Shown: positions 19,705-34,147, counted from the stretch's first letter. The stretch: DNA of 64,000 bases from a gamma proteobacterium symbiont of Taylorina sp. (GCA_025655455.1 JAHXIV010000010.1:1-64000); one strand, 5' to 3'. The notes: generated by a model not told the origin, from the letters alone. Made by a program: numbers and translations.

Positions 19705-19932
19705 TTAAACATGACCATCTGTATATGGAAGTAGAGCCAGGTAACGAGCGCGTTTAATTGCGCTGGATAACTGACGCTGATATTTGGCATTGGTACCAGT
19801 AATGCGACTTGGTACAATTTTTCCATTTTCCATAACATAATTTTTTAAGGTAGCCAGATCTTTATAATCGATCTCTGATATACCTTCAGCTGTAAAACGA
19901 CAGTATTTTCTACGACGGAAATAACGTGACAT
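19705..19932 (-). CDS. rpsR: 30S ribosomal protein bS18
   Basis: [50 protein letters not shown]. Confidence 0.98.
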   Translation of the reverse strand: MSRYFRRRKYCRFTAEGISEIDYKDLATLKNYVMENGKIVPSRITGTNAKYQRQLSSAIKRARYLALLPYTDGHV

Positions 19933-20034
19933 TTTTCTTTCCTTCTTTTTATCTATATTCTAAGTAACTTAAATTTATCCATCATCAGGATAAATTAGAA
20001 CTGTTATTGTGTTGACTACTAAAAGTATTCCAGT

Positions 20035-20430
20035 TTAAGCCTCTGCTGATGCAAGCGTATCTTCATTTGCATCATCTTTTCTTACTGAATTTCTTTCAGC
20101 TGGAGCCTCTTCTTTCTCTTTAACAAGTGGAGAAGCTTCAGTAACGGGTTCTTTCATAGAGATGATAAGGTTACGTATAACAGCATCATTAAAACGGAAA
20201 GCATGTGTTAGTTCATCAATATTGGCTGGCTCACATTCTACATTCATCAAAATATAATGTGCTTTATGGATTTTATTAATGGGATAAGCCATTTGACGGC
20301 GTCCCCAATCTTCCAGACGGTGTATCGTGCCATTATTAGCTTCGATAGTGCTGCGATAGCGTTCAATCATAGCAGGTACTTGTTCACTCTGATCCGGGTG
20401 GACAAGAAATACAATTTCATAGTGTCTCAT
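20035..20430 (-). CDS. rpsF: 30S ribosomal protein bS6
   Basis: [25 protein letters not shown]...[23 protein letters not shown]; start placed at internal Met (ORF track begins at 20493). Confidence 0.96.
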   Translation of the reverse strand: MRHYEIVFLVHPDQSEQVPAMIERYRSTIEANNGTIHRLEDWGRRQMAYPINKIHKAHYILMNVECEPANIDELTHAFRFNDAVIRNLIISMKEPVTEASPLVKEKEEAPAERNSVRKDDANEDTLASAEA

Positions 20431-20616
20431 GCAACAATCCTTACGGTTAATCAGCCTGACAAAGGGCTTAATCAGCTTTCTGTTTATTAACAAAAAGCAA
20501 GGTATTGATAATAATCTTCAAAGGAACTTATATTCAAAGGAACCGGAACCTAGAATGACTCATTATCAAAAGGTGCGGTATTATATGATTATTCAGACTG
20601 GAAATCAATTACTTAT

Positions 20617-21396
20617 TTATTTTCTGCGTTGGCGAATTGCTTCAAACAGACAGATTCCCGTTGCCACTGAAACATTTAGGCTTTCCACTTGACCCTGCAT
20701 AGGAATTTTTATCAGAGAATCACAATTTTCCCGTGTCAGGCGCCGCATCCCTTTGCCTTCCATACCCATTACAATGGCCAGAGGTCCTGTTAAATCGCTG
20801 CTGTATAGTGTATCTTCCGTTTCTCCGGCAGTACCAACAACCCATATCTGATAACTTTTTAAAAGTTTTAAGGTTCTAGCCAGATTAGTGACATAAATTA
20901 AAGGAACCGTTTGATCAGCACCACAGGCTACTTTTCTTACAATTGGAGTGATGGAGGCAGATTTATCTTTAGGAACAATAATTGCGTGAATCCCGGCAGC
21001 ATCAGCTGAACGTAAACAAGCGCCAAGATTATGCGGATCCTGAACGCCATCGAGAATCAGAAGAAAGGGAGGTTCCTGAATATTTTGCAGCAGTTCATCC
21101 AGAAAATTTTCTGTTTTAAGTTTGGGGATATTAGTTTGTGCAACAACGCCCTGATGATGACTATCAGTTAACTCGTCCAGTTTTTTACGTTGCACAAAAG
21201 TCACTTTAACTGATTTTCTTTTAGCCAGTTCAACAATTGAATTAATTCGATTATCTTTACGCCCTCTATCGACAAAAACAATCGAAACGCCATTTTCATC
21301 AATGACATTTCGTTGACTATTATCTGCTGCAGGATTCTCTGAACAATAGTTTAATGCTGATTTAACCGCATGAATACCATAAATCAGTTGATCCAT
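20617..21396 (-). CDS. rlmB: 23S rRNA (guanosine-2'-O-)-methyltransferase RlmB (SpoU/TrmH family)
   Basis: IYGIHAVKSAL...LILDGVQDPHNLGACLRSADAAGIHAII...GMEGKGMRRLTRENCDSLIKIPMQGQVESLNVSVA. Confidence 0.96.
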   Translation of the reverse strand: MDQLIYGIHAVKSALNYCSENPAADNSQRNVIDENGVSIVFVDRGRKDNRINSIVELAKRKSVKVTFVQRKKLDELTDSHHQGVVAQTNIPKLKTENFLDELLQNIQEPPFLLILDGVQDPHNLGACLRSADAAGIHAIIVPKDKSASITPIVRKVACGADQTVPLIYVTNLARTLKLLKSYQIWVVGTAGETEDTLYSSDLTGPLAIVMGMEGKGMRRLTRENCDSLIKIPMQGQVESLNVSVATGICLFEAIRQRRK

Positions 21397-23696
21397 CGAC
21401 GTCTTCTGCTCTTACGCTTTTTCTTTGGCTTATCATTATCATTATCATTAGTATCAGCTTTCTCATGCGACAACTTGCCTGATTTTCCATTAGACGATTT
21501 AGCAGCATCAGGCTTTGGTCTATGCCCTCCCTGCAACACAAAATCGATTTTGCGTTCATCAAGATTGACTGCGGCCACACGAATACTAATCTTGTCACCC
21601 AGTTTATAACTTTTACCAGTGCGCTCACCTTTCATAACATGGTTAAATTTATCAAACTGATAATAATCATCTTTTAAAGCCGTAATATGAACCAGCCCTT
21701 CCACATGAATATCATCTAATACGACAAACAGACCAAAACCTGTCACCGTACTAATAATGCCGTTATACTCTGCCCCGACTTTATCCAGCATATATTCACA
21801 TTTCAGCCAGTCAGTTGCATCACGGGTGGCATTGTCAGCACGACGTTCGGTAATAGAACAATGTTCTCCTAATTCAGCCATTTGTTCCTTACTATAAGTA
21901 TAGGAAGAAACTTTTTTACCTCTGATAATATGCTTAATCGCACGATGAACCAGGAGATCCGGATAACGGCGTATAGGTGAAGTAAAATGAGCATAGGAGT
22001 CAAAAGAAAGACCAAAGTGCCCAACATTTTCTGCCTCATAAACCGCCTGAGACAAACTGCGTAACATGACGGTCTGCAGTACTTCAAAATCAGGACGCTG
22101 TTTTATTTCCTGCAGTAATTTTGAATAATCTTTAGCCTGCGGTTCATCACCACCATCGAGACTAATACCCAGAGGTGAAAGAAATTCTCTCAGTGCTTTA
22201 AGTTTTTCATCACTTGGTCCTTTATGATTACGATACAAGGCCGCTATCTTGTTTTTTAACAGGAAGTTGGCAGCACTGACATTAGCTGACAACATACATT
22301 CTTCAATCACACGATGCGCATCATTTCGTACAATATATTCCAGTTTTTCAATCTTTTTATGTTCACCAAAAACAATACGGGTTTCTTCTGTTTCAAAATC
22401 AATAGCACCACGTTGTGAACGTTTTGTCGCCAGAGTCTGATAAAGTTGATAAAGCTCATGTAAATCAGGCAAAAATTCTGCATATTGAGAGCAAAGCTCA
22501 GCATCACCATCCAGTACCATTGCCGCTACCTGATCATAAGTTAAGCGTGCATGAGATCGCATTACTCCTTCACTGAAACGATATTTTTTAACTTCCCCTT
22601 TGGCTGAGATATCCATCTCACAAACCATACAAAGACGATCGACCTCCGGGTTTAATGAACATAGGCCATTAGAAAGCACCTCAGGCAACATGGGCACTAC
22701 ACGACCGGGAAAATAGACGGAAGTACCACGGCGTTTTGCTTCTGCATCCAGTGCTGTACCACGTTCAACGTAGGAAGAAACATCAGCAATGGCAACCCAT
22801 AAACGCCAGCCGGAACCTTTTTTCTGACAATAAACTGCATCATCAAAATCTTTAGCATCCGATCCGTCAATAGTCACTAAGTGATGCTGACGAAAATCTT
22901 CACGTCCTTTTTTACTCTTTTCCGGAACAGATGCCTGTAAATCAGCAATTTCAGCTTCCAGCATCATTGGCCATTCATGGGGAATATCATAGCTGCGAAT
23001 CGCCACATCAATTTCCTGACCCGGCTCCATATGTCCGCCCAAATTTTGTATGACACGTCCCTTGGCGCGTTGAAAACGGGTAGGATAATGCAATATTTCA
23101 ATCATCACCATCTGACCGACTTCAGCACCATAAGTATGCTCTTTAGCCACCACCACATCCTGATTGATGCGTTTGTGATCAGGAACCACCATCAACAGAC
23201 CATCACGTTCTTCTAACTGACCGACAATGGTATCGGTATTATTTTCAATAACTTTAATCATGGCACCTTCACGGCGCCCTTTTCTATCAGTCCCGGCCAG
23301 TCTGACCTGTACCCTGTCACCATGAAAAACCATTTTCATGTCACGCAGGCCTAAAAATAAATCACCACCACCATCTTCAGCCAGAACAAAGCCAAAACCA
23401 TCAGGATGTGCTGAAACAATTCCTTCCAGTAATTGCTGCTCTGAGATAAGCTCATAATTGCGCTGTCGGTTAAAAAACAACTGCCCGTCACGTTCCATCG
23501 CACGCAAACGACGACGCAGACCTTCTTTTCGGTCAGGATCTTCTAATTTTAATAATTTTTCAATCTGAAAACGATTAATGGATTCCGGCTGTTCAGTAAT
23601 CAACTCCAGAATAAATTCCCGACTGGGAATAGGATTTTCGTAGTTTTGTGCTTCGCGTTTTGCAAAGGGATCAGAATTATCGCTTTTTCGACTCAT
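21384..23696 (-). CDS. rnr: Ribonuclease R
   Basis: RNB domain (TIDGSDAKDFDDAVYCQ...VADVSSYV...HFTSPIRRYPDLLVHRAI), S1 domain, basic C-tail KPKKKRKSRRRR; likely start MSRKSDNSDPF (ORF track start 23738). Confidence 0.96.
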   Translation of the reverse strand: MSRKSDNSDPFAKREAQNYENPIPSREFILELITEQPESINRFQIEKLLKLEDPDRKEGLRRRLRAMERDGQLFFNRQRNYELISEQQLLEGIVSAHPDGFGFVLAEDGGGDLFLGLRDMKMVFHGDRVQVRLAGTDRKGRREGAMIKVIENNTDTIVGQLEERDGLLMVVPDHKRINQDVVVAKEHTYGAEVGQMVMIEILHYPTRFQRAKGRVIQNLGGHMEPGQEIDVAIRSYDIPHEWPMMLEAEIADLQASVPEKSKKGREDFRQHHLVTIDGSDAKDFDDAVYCQKKGSGWRLWVAIADVSSYVERGTALDAEAKRRGTSVYFPGRVVPMLPEVLSNGLCSLNPEVDRLCMVCEMDISAKGEVKKYRFSEGVMRSHARLTYDQVAAMVLDGDAELCSQYAEFLPDLHELYQLYQTLATKRSQRGAIDFETEETRIVFGEHKKIEKLEYIVRNDAHRVIEECMLSANVSAANFLLKNKIAALYRNHKGPSDEKLKALREFLSPLGISLDGGDEPQAKDYSKLLQEIKQRPDFEVLQTVMLRSLSQAVYEAENVGHFGLSFDSYAHFTSPIRRYPDLLVHRAIKHIIRGKKVSSYTYSKEQMAELGEHCSITERRADNATRDATDWLKCEYMLDKVGAEYNGIISTVTGFGLFVVLDDIHVEGLVHITALKDDYYQFDKFNHVMKGERTGKSYKLGDKISIRVAAVNLDERKIDFVLQGGHRPKPDAAKSSNGKSGKLSHEKADTNDNDNDKPKKKRKSRRRRWIN

Positions 23697-23730
23697 AGTT
23701 GTCCTTGGTTTACCTATTTGTACTACCGTT

Positions 23731-26291
<2,561 letters not shown>

Positions 26292-26308
26292 ACTTTATTT
26301 AACAACTT

Positions 26309-26497
26309 TTAATTTTTTAGGATATAAACCAGGATTGCACCTAAAATCATACTGAACAGCCCACTCCAGCGTAATTCCTGTTCGCTCATTTCTGAGGCTC
26401 GATGCATCATTTGTTTAAATTGTTTCGGGCTTAGAATAGGTAAGATGCCTTCCAGCACCAGCATTAAAGCACCTGCAATGAGGATTTCATTCCACAT
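26309..26497 (-). CDS. DUF2065 (YjeT-like) small membrane protein
   Basis: MWNEILIAGALMLVLEGILPILSPKQFKQMM...LRWSGLFSMILGAILVYILKN next to hflC; ORF track start 26533. Confidence 0.85.
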   Translation of the reverse strand: MWNEILIAGALMLVLEGILPILSPKQFKQMMHRASEMSEQELRWSGLFSMILGAILVYILKN

Positions 26498-26640
26498 ATA
26501 ACAAAAAATCCAGTCTATTGAGTCTTCAACCAAACATAATTACCTTGCAAATAAGACAGGGGTAACGTTTTATGTCTGATAAAAGAAAGACTGGATTTTA
26601 TACTATTTTACACAGAGATACTAGGAGCTAAGTTATAAGC

Positions 26641-27501
26641 CTATTTCCCCTGCATATTCTTAAAATAATTAAAGAAGTCAGAATCAGGCTCAATCACCAT
26701 AATATCTGCTGCACTGCCGAAGGTATTTTGATAGGCATTCAGACTGCGATAAAAGGTAAAAAACTCTTTATTTTTGCCATAAGCCTGAGCGTAAATACCC
26801 GCCGCTTGCGCATCACCTTCACCTCGAACCTGCTCAGCTGTCTTAAACGCTTGCGCTTTAAGAATAGTCACCTGACGATCCGCTTCTGAGGTAATACGAG
26901 CAGCACTTTCATTACCCTCTGCTCGCAATTCTTTGGCAATTCGAGTTCTTTCTGTTTCCATTCTACGGAAAATTTTGTCACTCACCCTCGGTGGAAATTC
27001 AATACGCTTGATACGCACATCTACTATACGAATACCAAAAGGTTTCACATCTTTATTGGCTGATTTATTAATATCATCCATAATAATATGACGTTCACCG
27101 GAAATAACTTCATGCATCACCCGACGACCAAATTCATTCCGTAAGCCTTCTTTAACGATGGTTGCAATCCGCTCCTGAGCAATATCCATATCACCACGCA
27201 TAGACACATAGAATGCTTTGACATCTTCAATACGCCATTGGATAAAAGAATCCACCACTACGATTTTCTTTTCTTCTGTCAGATAATCTTCAGGTTTTGC
27301 ATCAAAGGTCTGGATACGCTTATCAAACTTTTTAACATTATTAATAAACGGAATCTGCACATGTAATCCTGGCTCATAATCAGCACGCTGAATCTTGCCC
27401 CATTTAAATAAAATGGCAGTTTCTGTTTCATTCACAGTAAACAAAGAGGCTGAACCTATAATGCTTATAACAAGCACAGCTATAATTACTAATATTTTCA
27501 T
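26641..27501 (-). CDS. hflC: FtsH protease modulator HflC (SPFH family)
   Basis: FTVNETETAILFKWGKIQRADYEPGLHVQIPFINNVKKFDKRIQTFD. Confidence 0.97.
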   Translation of the reverse strand: MKILVIIAVLVISIIGSASLFTVNETETAILFKWGKIQRADYEPGLHVQIPFINNVKKFDKRIQTFDAKPEDYLTEEKKIVVVDSFIQWRIEDVKAFYVSMRGDMDIAQERIATIVKEGLRNEFGRRVMHEVISGERHIIMDDINKSANKDVKPFGIRIVDVRIKRIEFPPRVSDKIFRRMETERTRIAKELRAEGNESAARITSEADRQVTILKAQAFKTAEQVRGEGDAQAAGIYAQAYGKNKEFFTFYRSLNAYQNTFGSAADIMVIEPDSDFFNYFKNMQGK

Positions 27502-28736
27502 TATCTTCTCTCCCTGATAGAGGGTCTGGCACGGGAATTATCAGACTGACGTTTCAACTGTCTCTGTTTATTAAAGTCCGGTGTATCATTGACCTCTGTG
27601 GAAAGTTTATTAACAGAGCCGGGCATAGAAACAGAGCCTCTCATCATTTTATCCAGAGGCAGGTATAACAAATTATTACTACCCTTGGTATCAATCATCA
27701 CTTTACTGGTTCTACTATAAACTCTTTCCATTGCATCGATATAAAGACGATCCCGAGTCACTATCGGGGCTTTTTCATATTCAGTCAAAACACTTAAGAA
27801 GCGTGACACCTCACCTTCTGCTTCAGCGGTCACTTTTCCCTTATAGGCCTCGGCACCTGCCAGTTGTTTAGCTGCAATACCACGAGCCTTTGGAATGACA
27901 TCATTACTATAAGCCTGAGCTTCATTAATATAACGTTCTTTATCTTCCCTTGCTGCATTAACATCTTCAAAAGCATCCTGAACTTGCTTAGGTGCTTTGG
28001 CACTTTGCAAAGTAAATCGAGTGATAATAAGCCCTGTCTGATAACGATCCAGAATCTCCTGAGTTCTTGAGCCAATTTTGGAGGCAATATCACTACGACC
28101 TTCAGTCAAAATAAAGTCCATTTTATTTTTACCGACAATTTCACGCACAGCACTTTCAGAGACCTGTCGTAAAACCAAACCCGGCTCACGGATATTAAAT
28201 AAGAAATGTTCCGCATTAGAAACTTTATATTGTACTGCGACTTTAATATCAACGATATTTTCGTCTTCAGTCAGCATATAGGCTTCATGATCACTGCCGC
28301 CAATATTTAAACTTCTGGAAGCACTCACATCCACAATATAATACTTCTGTATTAGTGGAGCATACCATTGAATACCGGCATCAACTGTTTTTAATGACTG
28401 GCCAAACTGGAGTATGACTGATTTTTTACCCTGATCAACCGTATAAATTCCTGACATAGCCCATAAGGCAACTCCAATAACGGCTGCAATAACAAAAATA
28501 GTAGTGGGTATCTGGCTGTAATTAATACCATTACCACCGGACTTTTTATTATCCCCTGAACCATTATCATCATTATTGCCGCTGTTTTTACCTTTTCCGG
28601 CACCAAACAGCTTATCAAACTTATCACTGATATTTTTGATTATCTCATCCAGATCAGGCGGTCCCTGATCATTATTATTGTTATTATTTCCCCAAGGATC
28701 ATTCTTTTTGGGGCCCCCCGGTTCATTCCAGGCCAT
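27501..28736 (-). CDS. hflK: FtsH protease modulator HflK (SPFH family)
   Basis: MAWNEPGG N-terminus, Gly/Asn-rich region, IYTVDQGKKSVILQFGQ...GIQWYAPLIQKY. Confidence 0.97.
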   Translation of the reverse strand: MAWNEPGGPKKNDPWGNNNNNNDQGPPDLDEIIKNISDKFDKLFGAGKGKNSGNNDDNGSGDNKKSGGNGINYSQIPTTIFVIAAVIGVALWAMSGIYTVDQGKKSVILQFGQSLKTVDAGIQWYAPLIQKYYIVDVSASRSLNIGGSDHEAYMLTEDENIVDIKVAVQYKVSNAEHFLFNIREPGLVLRQVSESAVREIVGKNKMDFILTEGRSDIASKIGSRTQEILDRYQTGLIITRFTLQSAKAPKQVQDAFEDVNAAREDKERYINEAQAYSNDVIPKARGIAAKQLAGAEAYKGKVTAEAEGEVSRFLSVLTEYEKAPIVTRDRLYIDAMERVYSRTSKVMIDTKGSNNLLYLPLDKMMRGSVSMPGSVNKLSTEVNDTPDFNKQRQLKRQSDNSRARPSIRERR

Positions 28737-28748
28737 TTAATACTCCAT

Positions 28749-30104
28749 TTATTTCTCTAAAAGTTCATTAAAACCAGATAGCTTATTTAATTGATTAAAT
28801 TGTCTGGAAGTGGTGTCAATATGAACCAACCAGTCTCCTGACTCATTATATTTCTCTTCTAAAATGTCAGCTCTATCATGCAGCACAGAACGCCATTGAC
28901 CTGCATGAGCTGGTATTTTTAACCATTGCTGAATACGTTCCTTACTAAAGTAATCAGCAATCACCTCTAATAATAGTTCCAGTCCCTGTTCATGTTGTGC
29001 AAAAGTATCCATTGCTGATAACCAGACTCGCAAAACATTGCCCGAGTTATCCCGCTCAACACGCACCTGCTGATCATTGAGAAGATCCACCTTATTATAA
29101 ACTAATAACTGCGGAGTTTCCTCTGCTCCAACGTGTTTTAATACAGAATTCACTTCGGCAATGTGTTTGTTACGATTGTCTGTATGAGCATCAATTACAT
29201 GTAATAATAAATCAGCTTCACGAGTCTCAAGCAAGGTCGCATGAAAGGCATCTACTAGATCATGGGGGAGATCACTGATAAAACCAACCGTATCTGCTAA
29301 AACCATTGATAAATTTTTTGATAATTCCACTCGTCTGAGAGTTGGATCCAATGTAGCAAACAATTGGTCGGCTGAATAAACGCTGGATTTTGTGAGCTGG
29401 TTAAAGAGTGTCGACTTCCCTGCATTGGTATAACCGACCAGAGAAACAGTCGGTAATTCCGCCCGTTGACGAGCACGTCTGCTCTGCTCTCGTTGTTTAC
29501 GAACTTTTTCCAGACGTTTATTGAGCTGTTTGATACGTGCTCCCAGTAAACGACGATCGGTTTCCAGCTGTGTTTCACCCGGACCGCGTAGACCAATACC
29601 ACCCTTTTGTCGTTCCAGATGGCTCCAACCTTTCACCAGACGGGTCGATAAATGGCTCAATTGAGCCAGCTCAACCTGAAGTTTACCTTCATGGGAACGA
29701 GCCCGTTGAGCAAAAATATCCAGAATCAGGCCGGTTCGATCAAGCACCCGGCATTGCAGCAGGATTTCCAGATTTCTTTCCTGAGCAGGAGATAACTGGT
29801 GGTTGACTAAAACCAGATCAGCCTGGTGCAGTTCAACAGCCTGCTTCACCTCCTGTGCTTTACCCGTACCTATAAAATATTTGGCCTCTGGTCTATACCG
29901 ATTCCCTCTTATAATACTAACTGGTTCTGCGCCTGCAGAAGTCGCCAGATCATAAAATTCGCTCTGTGCTTCTTCCTGCTCACTTGCTCTTAAATCACGG
30001 CAGGGATCACGGGAAAGCTCATGTATATTATCTTGTTTTGGAAGAACGATATGAACCAATATCGCACGTTCTCCATTCCCACCAGGACGTTCCAGTTCAA
30101 ACAA
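28749..30104 (-). CDS. hflX: Ribosome-associated GTPase HflX
   Basis: IGTGKAQEV...GGIGLRGPGETQLETDRRLL...VSLVGYTNAGKSTLFNQLT...ADTVGFISDLPHDLV. Confidence 0.97.
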   Translation of the reverse strand: MFELERPGGNGERAILVHIVLPKQDNIHELSRDPCRDLRASEQEEAQSEFYDLATSAGAEPVSIIRGNRYRPEAKYFIGTGKAQEVKQAVELHQADLVLVNHQLSPAQERNLEILLQCRVLDRTGLILDIFAQRARSHEGKLQVELAQLSHLSTRLVKGWSHLERQKGGIGLRGPGETQLETDRRLLGARIKQLNKRLEKVRKQREQSRRARQRAELPTVSLVGYTNAGKSTLFNQLTKSSVYSADQLFATLDPTLRRVELSKNLSMVLADTVGFISDLPHDLVDAFHATLLETREADLLLHVIDAHTDNRNKHIAEVNSVLKHVGAEETPQLLVYNKVDLLNDQQVRVERDNSGNVLRVWLSAMDTFAQHEQGLELLLEVIADYFSKERIQQWLKIPAHAGQWRSVLHDRADILEEKYNESGDWLVHIDTTSRQFNQLNKLSGFNELLEK

Positions 30105-30145
30105 TAAAATTACTCTTCGTTATTTACTTTGATGTATATATAACA

Positions 30146-30189
30146 GGGGTCGGAGCCCAATAGCACAACAACAATTTGCCTTCGACCCC
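30146..30189. repeat. Imperfect palindromic repeat related to 19132..19183
   Basis: ggggtcggagcccaat...gccttcgacccc; shares the ggggtcgga foot with the 19.1-kb repeat; lies between hflX and hfq. Confidence 0.7.
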
Positions 30190-30201
30190 AGGCTGATAAA
30201 C

Positions 30202-30438
30202 TTATTCTATATGATCTTCATCTGTAGATAGTTTAATATTTCTTGCAGGCACTATGGTTGAAATAGCATGTTTGTATACCATTTGACTGACTGCATTTTT
30301 TAATAAAATCACAAATTGATCAAATGATTCAACTTGCCCTTGTAGTTTAATACCATTGACGAGATAAATTGAAACGGGTATCCGTTCTTTTCTCAAAACA
30401 TTCAAATATGGATCCTGTAATGCCTGTCCCTTGCTCAT
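30202..30438 (-). CDS. hfq: RNA chaperone Hfq
   Basis: [66 protein letters not shown]; start at internal Met (ORF track start 30516). Confidence 0.98.
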   Translation of the reverse strand: MSKGQALQDPYLNVLRKERIPVSIYLVNGIKLQGQVESFDQFVILLKNAVSQMVYKHAISTIVPARNIKLSTDEDHIE

Positions 30439-30732
30439 TTTCGCCTCTCCTTCATTATTATAATTATGAGGTATTGTTTTTATGCTAAAAATACATGTAA
30501 ATACGCAAAGCAACATCAGTTTATATTAATTTAACTCATTTGTATATAAGCAATTCATTATAAAGAATCCAGGCCATAACAAAATATCTGATCATTTTAA
30601 GCAGTTAAAATAAGATAATAGCTAAAATATTTGATTTTTATAAATTAAGCGCTATTCTTAGTTAAATTAATAATTATTACTCTGGGTGCTGTTGATAAAA
30701 ACTAATGAATAAATACTCCTTAAAAAATAGTC

Positions 30733-31233
30733 ATGAATAAAAGCTTTTATCAGCAATTCCGGTTACTTATTGGTTTGTTAATTATTATGATTATCATTAT
30801 TTTTATAAAAAAGTATTATCTCTCCCATACAGATGATTCTTCCATAGAAATAGCTGCTATTGATAAAAACTGTAATCTGCATAAGGATTCATGTACGACA
30901 TTATTATCAAATAACCGATCAATTACATTTTCTATACTGCCACGAAACATTCCATTGCTTAAACCATTAAAGGTTCAGGTTCAGATTCATAATATCAATG
31001 CACAAGCAATACAGATAGAAATTACAGGCATTAATCTTGATATGGGCAGATTTAGAACACGGCTCAAAGACATCGGGGATTCACTGTTTCAGGGCATGAG
31101 TTCGTTACCGGTTTGTAGTAAAAAAATTATGAAATGGCAGGCAATGGTTTCAGTAAAAACTGAACAAAATATCATATCAGCACCCTTTCATTTTGAAACG
31201 ACTTATACACCAACATTTATAATTTTGGAGTAA
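30733..31233 (+). CDS. Hypothetical membrane-anchored protein
   Basis: Single N-terminal TM (LLIGLLIIMIIIIFI) plus about 135 aa exported domain; stop overlaps the RBS region of the next gene. Confidence 0.65.
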   Translation: MNKSFYQQFRLLIGLLIIMIIIIFIKKYYLSHTDDSSIEIAAIDKNCNLHKDSCTTLLSNNRSITFSILPRNIPLLKPLKVQVQIHNINAQAIQIEITGINLDMGRFRTRLKDIGDSLFQGMSSLPVCSKKIMKWQAMVSVKTEQNIISAPFHFETTYTPTFIILE

Positions 31234-31238
31234 TAGCA

Positions 31239-32258
31239 TTGATTATTAAACGCAGCTTAATTATATTTTTCTTTATCGTATTTCTGATACCAATAGACCT
31301 GATGGCTGAATCAGATGTCACTCAGAGCGATATTGCCTTTAGTGATCCGTCTCAAATAGAAGCCATGCCGGAACAATGGCAGGAAAAACCAATTTTTTAT
31401 AAAAATTTGCCTGCAGATACTGATCTGGCCATCACTCTGGATCAGCAGCTCTATCCGGCCCTGGTGCCTTTAATTAAGGAATATGCAAAAAAGCATCATC
31501 TTCGCATAGCAGTTAGTGAAGGTACTTGTGGTATTTCAGCAGGAGCGCTGATGGACAAGAATGTTGATATTGGTGGATTTTGCTGTCCTGCCGGTGAAAC
31601 TGATCGCTTGCCCGGATTAAAATATCATACCCTTGCTATTGCAGCTATTGCATTGCTTGTTCACCCGGATAATAACACCATCAATATATCATCAGCACAG
31701 GCTCGAAATATTTTCAGCGGTAATATCGGTAACTGGGATGAATTAAACACGGCAGAAAAAACACCCCCTGTTAACCCCTCTTTATCTGTGCAGCCTGTTG
31801 CACGACTGCATTGCAAAACCAGACCGGGTCATTGGCGTTTGATACTGGAAAACGAAGATGAATTCAGTGCGACTCTGGATGAAGTGGCGACCATTCCCGA
31901 CATGATTACACATGTAAGCAGGGACAGGCAGGTCATCGGATATGAAACCTTATGGATGACACGTCTCTATGAAAAACAAATTGGGAGAGTCGGTTTATTG
32001 AACATAAATGACCATAGCCCGGAGGACAATCAGGCAATAATTAATGGTCAATACCCTTTTTATCGTACATTTAATCTCAGCTCCTGGACAAGCCCGCATT
32101 TACAAAAACAAACAGCAAAGGATCTGGTGCAATATATTCAGAATAATTTTTCACGTGTTGATGCTAAATATGCTTTTATTCCCGCCGCTCAACTTAAAAA
32201 ATCAGGCTGGCTTTTTTCCGGTGATGAATTAACCGGTGAGCCTCAGGCCAAAAAATGA
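31239..32258 (+). CDS. PstS-like periplasmic substrate-binding protein
   Basis: Signal peptide; [27 protein letters not shown]...[37 protein letters not shown] start with GGAG upstream. Confidence 0.82.
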   Translation: MIIKRSLIIFFFIVFLIPIDLMAESDVTQSDIAFSDPSQIEAMPEQWQEKPIFYKNLPADTDLAITLDQQLYPALVPLIKEYAKKHHLRIAVSEGTCGISAGALMDKNVDIGGFCCPAGETDRLPGLKYHTLAIAAIALLVHPDNNTINISSAQARNIFSGNIGNWDELNTAEKTPPVNPSLSVQPVARLHCKTRPGHWRLILENEDEFSATLDEVATIPDMITHVSRDRQVIGYETLWMTRLYEKQIGRVGLLNINDHSPEDNQAIINGQYPFYRTFNLSSWTSPHLQKQTAKDLVQYIQNNFSRVDAKYAFIPAAQLKKSGWLFSGDELTGEPQAKK

Positions 32259-34147
32259 GTCAGTATTCAGATCATCATACACTCTACTGGCAAAATATCA
32301 GTATCACAAAAAAACTTTTTATACTGACCATTCTCATCGGTATTGTACTCTGGTATCCCATGGATTATCTACAGAGTCAGCAATTACAGAAAATTTTTTT
32401 TAAAGAAACAAAAATAGAACTGGAACGTACTGCTGAAAGTAACCGCTTCTTATTTGATCAAAAAATACAAAAGCATCATAAAGCTGCCAAATTGATTATT
32501 TCCCAGCAACGTTTTCTCAATTACCTGGAAAAATTATCACTGTCTCCTGAAAACAATAAAATACAGGTTAGCCATGCAGGGAAACCACCACTATGGCTAC
32601 CCAAAACATCTATTATGCGCAGTTTCTTCTCTGCCCGCTTTGCACTTTTACTGAATAGTCAGGGGAAAATAATCGCGATATATCATCATAAACCCGGGCA
32701 TAAACCTACTCAGACACAAAATGAATATTGTCTGCCTCTCTCAATAGAAAATGCCAGTTTTTTATTGCGCAAACTGAGCCACAGCCAGTCTTATTTAACA
32801 AAACTGGACAATCAGCCCTTTGTTGTCTCAACAGAAAGTATCAAGGTAAAAGGTAAAAAATGGTATTTAATGTTATCCAGTCCCATTGATGAGCAGTTTC
32901 TTTATGACGTTATTCAATCACATTTTCATCAATCTATTATAGCTCTGCTTGAAACAGATTCTAACCGGATTGTGGCCAGCAGTGATGAGCAAAATTTTTC
33001 ATCAGGGAAAAATTTTTCTTTTTATAGTAAACAATTTATACAAACCGGAAAATCTTTTTTTGATTATGGTGCCTCAGATTTGGATCTACAGTTAATTTCA
33101 GCTGTTTCATTAAATGATGCCAATTATATGACCAATTTAATATTGGAAAAAGGTCGTCAGCAGCGTTTAATCATCGTTATTATATTAATCACTGTCTTTC
33201 TCTTTGTCGGCCTCTGGTTTTCCAACGGCATTCGACTTTTATCAGAACATATTCATCAAACCGCAAAAAAATTAATTGGCGATAAAATCAGTGAAAATAT
33301 TATGGACAAAACCAACCATAAAGACGAGTTGACGGCACTGGATTTCCAATTTAATAATTTAGCAAAAGCATTGGAGAAAAAATCTGCTCAGCAAAAAACA
33401 TCTGAACTGGCTCTCATTCAGGCCAAGAATGAAGCAGAATCAGCTAATCAGGCCAAATCACAATTTCTTTCCTCTATGTCCCATGAGTTGAGAACACCAT
33501 TAAATGCAATCATAGGTTTTGCTCAATTATTTGAATTAGAAGGTAATTTAACTAAACGTCAAAATAATAATGCAGTGGAAATTAATAATGCAGGAAAACA
33601 CCTGCTCTCACTGGTTAATGATATCCTGGATTTATCTAAAATTGAAACAGGCCATATTAATTTATCTTTTAAAGCAATGTCTGTTAAAGATATACTCGAT
33701 GATTGCACTGCCATAATCAAGCCATTAGCAGGAAAGAGAAATATCCATCTGTTAATAGAGCAAGAAAGTTGCAATACCATCATTATGGCTGACCCGGGAA
33801 TTCTTAAGCAAGTCACACTCAATCTACTCAGCAATGCGGTCAAATATAATCAGGAAAATGGTGAAATACGTCTATATTGTCAGAATGAAGACAAGACTTA
33901 TTGTCGAATCTGTGTGCAGGATAGCGGTCAGGGTATAAAAGCAGAGCTAACAAAACATATATTTGAGCCATTTCAACGCTTAGGTAAAGAAAACAGCAAT
34001 ATAGAAGGGACAGGCATTGGACTAACCATTTCCAAACAACTGGTAGAAAGCATGCACGGACATATTGGTGTTGATAGTATTGAGGGCAAGGGCAGTACTT
34101 TCTGGTTGGACATTCCACGAGTGGTGGAAAATAATGAATCGAAATAA
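32255..34147 (+). CDS. Membrane sensor histidine kinase
   Basis: Two TMs flanking a periplasmic domain; [41 protein letters not shown]. Confidence 0.93.
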   Translation: MSQYSDHHTLYWQNISITKKLFILTILIGIVLWYPMDYLQSQQLQKIFFKETKIELERTAESNRFLFDQKIQKHHKAAKLIISQQRFLNYLEKLSLSPENNKIQVSHAGKPPLWLPKTSIMRSFFSARFALLLNSQGKIIAIYHHKPGHKPTQTQNEYCLPLSIENASFLLRKLSHSQSYLTKLDNQPFVVSTESIKVKGKKWYLMLSSPIDEQFLYDVIQSHFHQSIIALLETDSNRIVASSDEQNFSSGKNFSFYSKQFIQTGKSFFDYGASDLDLQLISAVSLNDANYMTNLILEKGRQQRLIIVIILITVFLFVGLWFSNGIRLLSEHIHQTAKKLIGDKISENIMDKTNHKDELTALDFQFNNLAKALEKKSAQQKTSELALIQAKNEAESANQAKSQFLSSMSHELRTPLNAIIGFAQLFELEGNLTKRQNNNAVEINNAGKHLLSLVNDILDLSKIETGHINLSFKAMSVKDILDDCTAIIKPLAGKRNIHLLIEQESCNTIIMADPGILKQVTLNLLSNAVKYNQENGEIRLYCQNEDKTYCRICVQDSGQGIKAELTKHIFEPFQRLGKENSNIEGTGIGLTISKQLVESMHGHIGVDSIEGKGSTFWLDIPRVVENNESK

